Assembly (NCBI GenBank): GCA_048213135.1
Contig: PS015613.1
Span: 1-25,569 of the forward strand
DNA length: 25,569 nt
DNA from: Reclinomonas americana ATCC 50394
Lineage: Eukaryota; Jakobida; Jakobea; Jakobida
Direction of reading: 5' to 3'
Shown here: positions 1 through 9,907 of the stretch, piece after piece
How positions within the stretch are numbered: the first letter of the stretch is position 1
Layout of the letters: each line of letters opens with the position of its first letter
Position numbers and translations under genes: made by a program
The notes under the pieces: model-generated
Told to the model about the DNA's origin: nothing
Database searches by the model: none
Seen by the model: the letters and a program-made list of their open reading frames with translations, nothing else

Positions 1-2
1 GA

Positions 3-127
<125 letters not shown>

Positions 128-165
128 CATCACATCACATCACGAAGGACTTGCAAGAAACTCAC

Positions 166-3100
166 CGATACGCAGAGTGGTGACCTGGCGCATGACACCG
201 AGCGGGGCTGCGGTGCCTGTAGACTGCGCGCACAGGTAGTACAGCGTGCCCGACGTGCCGTTGCTGGCGTCGAACGTCAGTTGTCCGACGGCAGGCGTCA
301 TGATGGCGAGCGACACTGAGGGCGTGCCGGCGCTGGCCGTGCACGCCGAATCCGTAAAGACGGCCCACGTCTGAGCGGCGGGAATGCCGAAACCGCCACC
401 GGTAATGTCGAGCGTCTGTGAGGTCAGAGTGGCAGTGGCGCTGTGCGTTGCGCTGTGAATGTACAGCGGCGACACGGCCGGCGTCGTGAGGCGCGGCTGC
501 AGGTCAAAGTACGCAATCGGCGACAGGACGCCGTGCCAGTCGACGCAGACGTAGTAGCCGACACCGGGGGTGGTGATCGCCGTGGTGATCGCCAACGAGA
601 TGGCGGAGGTCGTCGAGCTGGCCGAGATGGAGGTGCCGGAGACGGCCGAGCAGGCGGTCGATGTCGCCAGCACCGCCTGATTGATGGTGGTGGGGTAGTT
701 GATGCCGGAGGCTTGCGACAGCGACGCATTAACGACGCCGCCGGCCAAGCCGAACTGCGCAGAGCGATTGCTGACGCCCAGCACTCGGATCTGCGCGAGC
801 GGACGGTACACGCCCGCGGCCACACTCTGGCAGATCCAAAAGTTGCCGGGGTTGTCCGTAAAGGCGCTCGTGACAAAGGTGATGGTACCGGTGGCGTACG
901 TCACAGCGGTCTCGGTGCGTGCCGACGAGCAGAACGTGTTGGTGTTGGTGTTGCTGTAGATGGCGTAGGTGCCGGCCGCCGTACCAGCAATCGTGCCGGT
1001 GATGGCATGCGTGTAGGCGGAGGAGGCAGAGGTCGGCCACAGGGTGTTGATGAAGATGGGGGCCGTTGGCGCTTGCAAATTGCCAATGACTTCGAATGAA
1101 CCAATGCCAGCCCACGTGTTGGCGGCGCCGCTGTCGTGCCAGCGGGCGCACAGGCGGTAGGCGCCGACAGCGACGGCGGTGGCGCCGTTGGCCAGGTCCA
1201 CCGAGAGCGTAATGGTCGACGAGTTCACAAATGTCACCGTGACGGCGCTGTTGGACACTGCGGTGCCGCTGCACAGGTCGGCAGCCACGCACGTGGTGGC
1301 ACACGCCGCCAGCTGGATGATATTGTTGGCCGAGTTGGCGGCGCCCGTGTTCGCTGGCAGCGTGCCCGCCAGCGTGATGGTGTTGCCGAGGGTGGCGGTG
1401 CGCAAGAAGGGTTGCACGCCAGCGGACGACGAGTCCGCGTCCATGGTGCTCACAGACACCAACTGTAATGTGGTCATGGCGTACGGCAGCACTCCGTTGG
1501 TGACCAGCTGGCACAGGTTGTAGGCCGTTCCACTGGCGGTGAGCACCGACGTGGCAATCGAGAAGGAGGCGCCGCTGTAGGTAATGGCTGGAGCGCTGGC
1601 GACGGCACTCGTGCAGACGTTGTTGCTGACGGACGAGTACAAGCCGAAAGTGCCGCCGTTGTAGCCGTTGACCGTGGCCACAATGACCTGCGTCGCGGTG
1701 ACGCCGGCCGTGATCACCAGCGGCGCCGCTGGTGCGGTGATTTGCGCCGTCACAGCAAACGTGGCCAGCGGGGCGTACGTGTTCAACGAGGTGTTGTTGT
1801 CGTTCCAGCGGACGCAGATGCGGTAAAAGCCCGCCGGCGCGATACCGCCACTGGCCAGATTCATCGTGATGGTAAGCGGCGAGGACCACGAGGCCGGCAG
1901 CGTAATGGCCGAGTTGGCCACCGCCGACGGCGTGCACGTGGCCGAACCCGTCGCCGTGTCCAGCACCATCACCGCGGCGGAAGAGGCCAGCGTCGTCGTC
2001 GGCAGTGTGCCGGTCAGCGTAATGGTGGTCGTCTTGTTGGTGAGCGACGAGGCGCCGCCGGTGGTCGCATCGACGGCCGTCGACACCGTGGCCACAAAGA
2101 AGGACGCCAGGACCGAGTACGTAGTGCCACCATCCACCGTCTGGCAAATGGCGTACGAGGAGCCGGCGGCGATGTTGCTGGTGGCAAACTGGAACTGGTT
2201 GCTCGACGCAAACGTGGTGGTGGGAGCGTTGGCGGCCAGCGAGGAGCACGAGGCATTACCAATCGCGAACGTCGGCAGCGTGGCGCCCGAGTTGTAGCCG
2301 GCAATGGTGGCGGCCACAATCTGCGTGTTGCTGACACCTGCCGTGATGGCAATCGGCAGCACCGTCGGCGACTGCAGCAGACCGTGCACCTGCACGGCGA
2401 TCAGCGGCGCGTACGTGTTCGACGCCGACTCGTCGTGCCAGCGCGCGCACAAATAGTACTGGTTGGCCAGCACCGCCGACGTGAGCGTGATGGAGACGGT
2501 GGCCGAGGTGCTGGTCGAGGCGGTGGTGGTCACGGTGGCACCGGTGAGCGAGACGGCGGCGGCGCACGGCTGCTGCGTGTTGGACACCGTCTGCAGCGTG
2601 TACATGTTGGCGAGCGAGGTGCCGGTGGGGAAGGCGCTGCCGGCAATGACCACCGAGGTGGTGGAGAGCGACGGCACAATTCGCGGCGTGGCCGACGTGG
2701 CGGCGGCCAGAGTGAGCGTCGACAGATTGCGGAAGCTGCCGCCCGTCACTTGCGCGCACAAGTAGTACGTGGTGTTGGCGGTGAGCGACACTGGCGCCGT
2801 GGTGCCGAACGTGATGACGGTGCCGGTGCCGGTCAGCGTAATGACGGGCGCCAGCGACGACGAGCAGTTCGAGTTGGAGAAGAGCTGCAGCGTGGCGGCG
2901 TTGCCGACGGCCGGAGCCGCCACCACGTTCACCACTTGGTTGCCGACGCCGTTGGTCAGGCGAATCGGCGCGGCCGGCGAGGTGAGAGCCACACCGACCT
3001 CAAAGTCCACAAGCGGGTTGTACAGCGTGTTCGACGCCGAGATGGCTGGGTAGTGCCAGCGCACGCAAATGTAGTACAGGCCGGTGGGTGTGGTGGTGGG

Positions 3101-3857
3101 GTTGATGGTGATCGACAGCACCGTGTTGCTCGCCGCCGCCGACGTTTGCGACACGGAGGCGCCGGTGACGCCCGTCGCGCACGTGTTGTCGGTGGCCAGG
3201 AGGAAACCGTTGGCGTCGGCCGGTGCGGCCGTCGTCGAGCGGAACAGCGAGTTGGTGAGGCCGGTGATGGTGAGCGAGCTGGTGCCGCCACCCAGCGTGA
3301 AATCGACGGTCGGCGAGTTGGCCTCGGCCAGGAACACCGCCACGGTCGGCCAGTACGAGGTGCTGCCGGAGACCTTCTGGCACATGTAGTAGCCGGTGGA
3401 GTTGAGCACGGCGGCGGTGGTGCGGAAGGTGAAGGTGACTTGTGTGGCCGAGGTGGTGACGGCGCTGCTTACGAACGGGTCGGAGGTGGGGTCGGAGACA
3501 CCGCAGGCGTTGGTGGCGAACACGTTGTAGGTGACGGTGGAGGCGCCGCCGCCGGAGGGGGTCAGGCCGGCGCCGTTGGCTTGGATGATGACCGCGGCTT
3601 GCTTGTTGGTCAGGAGGATGCCGGAGGGGAACTCCGTAAGAACACCTAAAGGGGGATTAAAGGGGGATTAAAGGGAAAGGGGGGAGGGGAAGGGAGAAGG
3701 GAAAGGGAGAGAGAGGGGAAGGGGAAGGGGAAGGGGAGGGAGAGGAGGGAACGGAGATGAGGTGAGACACGGTTAATTGTGTTGGGCAAGCATGGATGAT
3801 GGACGGAACTGATGACGTCGATGGAGACGAGCTTGCTGTACCAGGTGGCGCTTTGCC
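166..3857 (-). CDS. Large repeat protein with alternating two-cysteine domains (partial)
   Basis: I do not recognise the family. One 3480-bp exon (166-3645) and a probable upstream exon (3810-3857) are open on the minus strand. The big exon ends at a clear GTGAGT donor at 165, so the short frame extension to a stop at 140 is intron read-through and the gene leaves the window on the left. Its acceptor (pyrimidines then TTTAG) is at 3646. The upstream exon has acceptor CAAACAG; its donor GTTCCG is the only one found that keeps phase and is tentative. The protein is very rich in Thr, Ser, Ala and Val. It has a regular pattern: a cysteine in an N/S-x-x-C-S/T context, then about 30-45 residues later Y-x-x-C. 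The closing motif alternates between C-x-Q (six times) and C-x-R-W or C-x-D-W (five times). Ig-like or IPT-like beta-sandwich domains in a cell-surface protein are an inference. No signal peptide or anchor lies in the window. Confidence 0.75.
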
Positions 3858-4340
3858 CTGTTTGGGGGATGTGAAGGTGAGTCACTTGGATGAGGGAGAA
3901 AGGAGACAAGGAGAGGAGAAAAGGGAAAGGAAGAAGAGGAGAGAGTGAGAGAAATGAGTGAACAGAGAAATGAAAAACAGCGTGTCCGCATAAAAGAAAG
4001 AAAGAAAGAACGAAAGAGGCTGCCAACAATGAAGAGAGGAGAACACAGGAAAATAGAGTGCGCGTGAGNNNNNNNNNNNNNNNNNNNNNNNNNNNNNNNN
4101 NNNNNNNNNNNNNNNNNNNNNNNNNNNNNNNNNNNNNNNNNNNNNNNNNNNNNNNNNNNNNNNNNNNNNNNNNNNNNNNNNNNNNNNNNNNNNNNNNNNN
4201 NNNNNNNNNNNNNNNNNNNNNNNNNNNNNNNNNNNNNNNNNNNNNNNNNNNNNNNNNNNNNNNNNNNNNNNNNNNNNNNNNNNNNNNNNNNNNNNNNNNN
4301 NNNNNNNNNNNNNNNNNNNNNNNNNNNNNTCTTATTCGTT

Positions 4341-4383
<43 letters not shown>

Positions 4384-4835
4384 GTCTGACTGTCTGTCTG
4401 TGTGTCTGTCTGTCTGTCTATCTGTCTGTCTGTCTGTGCTGTGCTGTCTGTCTGTCTTTCCGTCTGTGTCTCTCCTTTTCTCTCTATCTCTTTCCCTCTC
4501 TCCCTCTCTGTCTGTTTGTCTGAGTTCTGTGTCTGTCGGTCTGCCAGCTTGTCTGTATGTCTGTCTGAGCTCTGTTTGTCTGTCTTTCTGCCTGTTGTTT
4601 GTCTGTCTGCCTCTCTGTCTCTCTTTCTTTCTCTCTCCATCGCTCTTTCTCACTCATCCTCTCCATCTCTCTTCATCTCCCCCCTTTCTCTTTCTCCCCC
4701 TCCTCTCTGTGTCTCTCCCTCTTTCTCCCCCCTCTCTCTCTTTGTCTCCCTTTCTATCTCTCCACGCCTGCTCGAATCACTCCTTCCTTCTCTATTCCCA
4801 CTCAACGAGACGACAGCTTTCACTCGCTGCTGGAG
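3858..4835. other. Low-complexity intergenic DNA with assembly gap
   Basis: Between the minus-strand repeat-protein gene and the plus-strand helicase there is purine-rich DNA (3858-4068), a 261-base run of N (4069-4329), a CT tract, and a long degenerate CTGT/CT microsatellite (about 4345-4770). I see no supportable coding exon. Missing 5' exons of either divergent gene could lie in the gap. Confidence 0.8.
4345..4770. repeat. (CT)n then (CTGT)n microsatellite block
   Basis: A pure CT run (about 4345-4379) passes into CTGT/CTGC tetranucleotides interrupted by CT stretches to about 4770. The long Leu/Ser/Cys/Val frames across it on both strands are products of the repeat. Confidence 0.95.
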
Positions 4836-7800
4836 ATGGAGCTGGAGACGGAGATGGAGGAGTTCCGGTATCGCCTCCGCACGTACTCTCGACACCGGTG
4901 CGTCGTTGCACGTATCCTATCTTGTGCTGTCCTTCACGCTCTCACTGCTGCTTGCAGACTGACGCGTGAAGGCCTCGCCATCTTCGGCGTCACCATTCGA
5001 GCACAGTTGCGTCTCCTTGCGCTTGCGCTGTGACTGCGCAGCCGATCATCGCTCATCTCCGATCAACAGGGGCACGTTTTTCGGCAAGCAAGTGCTGCTG
5101 GTGACGTTCCCGGACCGAGGTGACATGGGTTTCCATCGGTGCACCCACTTGACATTCTGTTCATCACTTTATCGTGATTCGCTGACATTCGTGCCCCTGC
5201 AGGTTCACATCAGGAGATCTGGTGGTTTTCTCCAGGTCTGTTGCTCTTTCTTCTCTTTTCGTCCCATCCGATCCTCATTTGACTTGCAGGGGGGATCCAC
5301 TGAATGAGAAATGCCCGAGTGGCACGGTGATGGACTACAATCGGCGACGCATTCGTGTGGTCACACAGGCGGTGCCGGATGACCTCCACAATGGATTGTG
5401 GCGAATGGATCGTGGCGTCAATACCATCAGCTACGACCGCATGCGCGCGGCGGTGACAAGCATCGCAGGAACCAAACACGGACGGTGCGTGTTCATACAT
5501 TGAAAGCGTCGCTGTGATGTGTGCTGAATTTGCAGCAGAGGGTCGGCGCTCGGTCCCATGCTCTTGGCCACCTTAGCGTCTGCATCAGATGGCGATTTCA
5601 ATGTGGAGTTGCGCGCCGGTACGTGTGAGGTCTTGTGAGATTGACTTTTTGTGTTGCTGTTTACGGTATTTCTGCAGAGGGTTGGGAGGAGCGGCTGGGT
5701 GTCGAGCCCATTGCAGCGCCAGAGGTGAGCTACATTCAGTGGTCCTTGCGCATATCATTATCTCACATGTTTGCAGTCGAGCCGTAACGGGCGGCAACAG
5801 CAGCAGCTGCAGGTGTGTCACACGTCGTCACGCCATTCTCCTACTCACCGAGCTCTCATTTGTTTGCAAACAGCAGGGAGCTGAGGATGAGGCGGTGGCG
5901 ATGGAGGAAGCTCCGTTTACCGCCTCGAGCAGCCGCGGCGACAAGCGCGTGCGTTCTGCCGACGAGTCAGCGATGGATGAAGACGACGAGGACGACGGCG
6001 AGGCGGGAGAATGGAACGAGTCGGGCGGTGGCACTCGCTGGAAGAAGCGACAGCGCCGACGGCAATCCCCGTCTCCAACGCCAGAGGCGCCTTCTGCTGC
6101 CGCCGCTGCTGAATCGTCCTCTGTCGATAGCAGTCACATTGATTTTGCTGGCCAGATCACAGGCGAGTTGTTGCCTTTCTCCGTCAGACGAGGATCCTGA
6201 TGCTTATGTTGCGTGCCACAACACAGATTTCATCTCAAAAGCTGATGTTGATGGCCGTTGCGTGCGACCATGCCGTTCCTTCAATTATGCGATCTCTTAC
6301 GTGTGTGGTCAGTGGCCAGCTCTTCCGAGTTTCAGTCCCTCAACGAGAGTCAGCAAATTGCCGCCAGTCGCGCCCTGCTGCAGCGCCTGACACTCATTCA
6401 AGGGGTGCGTTGAATGCACGAGAATTTGCTGGTCAACGAGCTGCTCTCATTTGCTTCTGTGCACAGCCACCCGGCACCGGCAAGACGGAGACCTCGATTC
6501 ATTTGATCACACTGTGGCGCCGATTCACCAATGCACCCATTCTCGGTGCGCTCTGTTGCGTGATGTCATTGTTTGTCGTGATGCTGACTGTTGTGCCGAG
6601 CAGCCTGTGCGCAATCCAATGTGGCAGTCGACAACTGTTGCGTGATCGATCTCATTGTCGCAGCGTGCTTCACACACGACTCACGTCTCTCTCACTGTGC
6701 AGTGCTGGAGGGTCTGCTGGATCGTGGCCTTCGTGTTGTGCGGTCTGGCAAGACGACGGGCTCGCCTCTTTTGCGTCATTTTTCTCGCTGACCGGGCTTC
6801 TTGTGCAGAGTTGGACAGCCTGTCAAAGTCCGTGATGCGCTGCGGTGCGCCTTGTCATTCCTTGCCTCACCGCACTGTCTTTCAACAGCTCACATCTTGC
6901 ACTTTCACATAGAGAGGCCACCCTCGATGCTCGTTTTGAGGCGCACGAACTGGCATCCTCGTTGGGCGAGCTGCGTGAACATTGTCGGGATCTGCAGGCA
7001 CGACTCAAGGATTTGCGGTGAGTTTCGCCAATGTCCTTATGTTGCTGTCGTGTGAGCCTCTTGTGACCTTCCTCCACCAGTGGCCGCGATCGTGGTCTCG
7101 GCCATCGTGATGTGGCGACTGGACTTGGGCAGGTGCGCAATCTGGAGGACCGCATCCGCCGTGAGATTATCGACAAGGCCGATGTTGCGCTTTTATGCTG
7201 CACTGCTGTGCCCTCTACGCTCACTCACACGACTGTATGAGCTCCTCAGGTTGTGTGTGCAACTTGCATCGGGGCTGGCGACGACTTGCTGGCGGATCTG
7301 CAATTCCCGTTTGTGTTGGTCGATGAGTGCACGCAGGTGTGATTCTCATCGATTGCGTCCCTCTCACTGCCGCTCACACACAAGACATGGCAGAGCACGG
7401 AGCCGGAGACTCTTGTGCCACTCAGCCTCTGCTCGCAACAGTGCGTGCTTGTCGGCGATCACTACCAGGTGCTTTATACCTCACGCGCGTGAGATGCTCG
7501 TCTGACGCTGCTTACCTCTGTCTCGCACGCACAGCTGCCGCCCGTGGTGCAGAGTCCTCTGGCCGCATCGCGAGGTCTATCGCGCAGTCTCTTCTCGCGC
7601 TTAGCCAAGGCCGGTCTGGTTCCCGTGTTGCTTGACACACAGGTAACGTTCTTTGTCTCTTTTCCCCGGACCGTCGTGTTACTCACCAAGCTTTGCAGTA
7701 TCGCATGCATCCCGCCATATCCACGTTCCCCGCAGCGTTCTTCTACGGCGGTCGGCTGCACGATGGGGTGTCGGAAGAAGAGCGGCCTCCCGTCTCATTT

Positions 7801-8497
7801 CCGTGGGCGCGAGCACAGTTCCCGGTTACTTTTGTGAATGGTGAGAACACTCGATTGGCAGTGCAGTTGCCGGCGATGCTTGACTGATGCCCCCGCTGCA
7901 GTGGAGGGTGCAGAACAAATGGTGGAGCGTTCACGGTGCAATCAAACCGAGGCCGACATGGTGTGCGCAGTGGTGGAGGCGCTGGCCATCCGCAATAACG
8001 ACCTGTCGGCCAGTGACATTGGAGTGGTGACGCCCTACACGGCGCAAGTCAACGTCATCTCCAACGCCCTGCAGTCGCTGTTCTCGCAGCGTGTGGTCGA
8101 AGTGTCAAGGTGAGGCGATCGGCGACTTTTCTTCCCTGCTGCTCTCTCGCTCACTTTATGTTTTGGTGTCGACAGCGTGGACGGCTATCAAGGTCGCGAG
8201 AAGGAGGTCATTGTGTTTTCGTGCGTGCGCTGCAACACGCACGGCGAGGTCGGGTTCTTGGCCGACTGGCGCCGCCTCAATGTCGCCATTACGAGGGCTC
8301 GTCGCGGTCTCATTGTTGTTGGGCACTGTTGCGTGGGAGGTGGAAGCATGATGCTGGCCAGGGTGTGGTGCTCATGTGTTGTGTCGCCATCAGGGCCGAC
8401 GCTCATACACGACACGGCATGGCGTGCGTGGGTGTCGTGGATCAAGGCTTGTGGGTTGTCGATGGAGGCGGAAGAGTTGCGGGGGGCGCTTGCTTAG
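4836..8497 (+). CDS. UPF1/IGHMBP2-like superfamily 1B helicase, 23 exons
   Basis: Predicted ATP-dependent 5'-3' RNA/DNA helicase of the UPF1-like group. Exons: 4836-4897, 4958-5005, 5070-5138, 5203-5235, 5290-5484, 5536-5618, 5678-5724, 5777-5812, 5874-6162, 6313-6404, 6467-6545, 6604-6636, 6703-6742, 6809-6844, 6889-7017, 7081-7183, 7250-7336, 7394-7468, 7535-7642, 7699-7840, 7902-8109, 8176-8327, 8394-8497. They sum to 2250 nt, exactly 749 codons plus stop. The N-terminal half resembles the IGHMBP2 1B region ([13 protein letters not shown], then [15 protein letters not shown]). Core motifs are LNESQ (297-301), Walker A GPPGTGKT (318-325), SNVAVDN (Ia), DECTQ (483-487), [26 protein letters not shown] (666-676) and [11 protein letters not shown] (697-707). 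An acidic, Ser-rich insert with a basic KKRQRRR stretch (about 192-287) precedes the core and may be a nuclear signal. No R3H domain follows. The ATG at 4836 is the first plausible start; an exon further upstream cannot be excluded. Confidence 0.93.
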
Positions 8498-9307
8498 AGA
8501 AGGTACATTAAGGGGAAGTGAATTAGAAGAGGATGGAAGGGTGAGGGGAACTGCATGTGCAGAAGTCTTTTCTTTCATTTGAGTCTCCAGCATCAAGGGC
8601 AGCAGCGACCATTCAGCTTATTCACACAGCACAGCTGCAAGATAATTACCATCTTTAGTGAGCGCCAGGGATTCTTGAGACATCGCGGAACGACATACTT
8701 CTTGCTGCGTGTCGCGACAAGCAGCAATGCGGAAAACAAGAAGAGGTGTCGTGTCAGAAGACCAGCAACGCCAGGCAGCGTGCAAGTAATTCCGAGAATG
8801 AACGGAGATCGAGATGCGGTTGAGAGAGTGTCTGTGATAAAGGTTTGCCATGGCCTTCCCCCAGATTGAACGAATGCGTCCGACGCAAGTGCCTCAAATC
8901 CACTGTTTTGGGACTCGGCGTTAAATCCACGCCTGCCATGAGCCGACAAGCCATCTCGACTTTTTCTCACTGTTCGTGCGATGTCATGACCAGTTACTGG
9001 TGCTCACTCAAGATGGTGATCGTCGTGTTGCTCTTTCGGATTAAAGTTGTCAACCGCACTTTGTGCGGTGAAGATCGCAGTTCTCGACTTGTTCAATGGC
9101 ACACAAGATGTCGTGCCGCTGACATGGTTGGAGTTGCCGTGCAACTGCAGAATATTCCGACGTCAACTCCACATGTTTTGTTCAACGCTTGCAGCTGCAT
9201 CGCCACAACGAACCACGCTCACTGCTGCCGTACTCTCAGCTGCTGCCATGCCCACTCCAGTCGCTCAAAGGCACAGGACATCTGCGTCCTCCTTCCATTC
9301 AATCATC
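8498..9307. other. Intergenic region between helicase and hydrolase genes
   Basis: About 810 bp with no supportable coding exon on either strand. It is the least repetitive non-coding stretch in the window. It should hold the 3' end of the helicase transcript and the promoter of the downstream hydrolase. I see no convincing TATA box. A perfect 7-bp inverted repeat lies at 9053-9069. Confidence 0.7.
9053..9069. other. Perfect 7-bp inverted repeat
   Basis: ACCGCAC, a TTT spacer, then GTGCGGT form a perfect hairpin or dyad about 240 bp upstream of the hydrolase start codon. It could be a dyad binding site or an RNA hairpin; nothing in the sequence decides between these or chance. Confidence 0.4.
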
Positions 9308-9772
9308 ATGCAACGACGCGAGCTCCTCCTCACCCTCCTCCTCTTCCTCACCTGCGCTCTGCTGGTGCTTCTCAGCGCTGCCCACTCCTCCTCCTCCTCC
9401 TCCTCTTCCTCAGTCACACTCAACAAGATCGCTCTGCACAACGACACCGCTCTCTGCAACGATGGCTCGCGCGCGGCATTCTACTGGCGCCCGGCCTCCA
9501 TTCCCGCGCACCAGCACGTCTACATAGTGCATCTACAGGGAGGCGGGTGGTGTTGGGATGCGCAGACGTGTGCGCAGCGACCGCCGGTGTTGACATCGTC
9601 GAAGAATTGGCCGTCGTCGACGGATTTCTCCGCGGGAAGTCTCTTTGCGGCCGCGGGTACCAACTATGAGGGTGCTAATGCGGTGTATGTGGGGTGAGTG
9701 GGTGGGAGGGGGTAAAGGGGAAGGGTGATGGGTGATTGGGAAAGGGGGGGAGAGGGAAGGGAGGGAGAGAGC

Positions 9773-9834
<62 letters not shown>

Positions 9835-9870
9835 GAGACACAGGAGACGGAAGGACAAGGGAAGAAGTGA

Positions 9871-9907
<37 letters not shown>

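Noticed and set aside
729-2249. Second minus-strand frame of 506 codons inside the same exon
   Set aside because: His/Arg/Gln-rich out-of-frame translation of the repeat-protein exon; the repeats make long frames in several phases.
1742-3649. Long plus-strand open frame (635 codons) opposite the repeat-protein exon
   Set aside because: It is a shadow of the GC-rich minus-strand exon: composition is Arg/Gly/Val/His-rich with no domain, while the minus strand shows regular Cys repeats.
4058-4969. Plus-strand frame rich in Leu/Ser/Cys/Val
   Set aside because: Direct translation of N and of CT/CTGT microsatellite.
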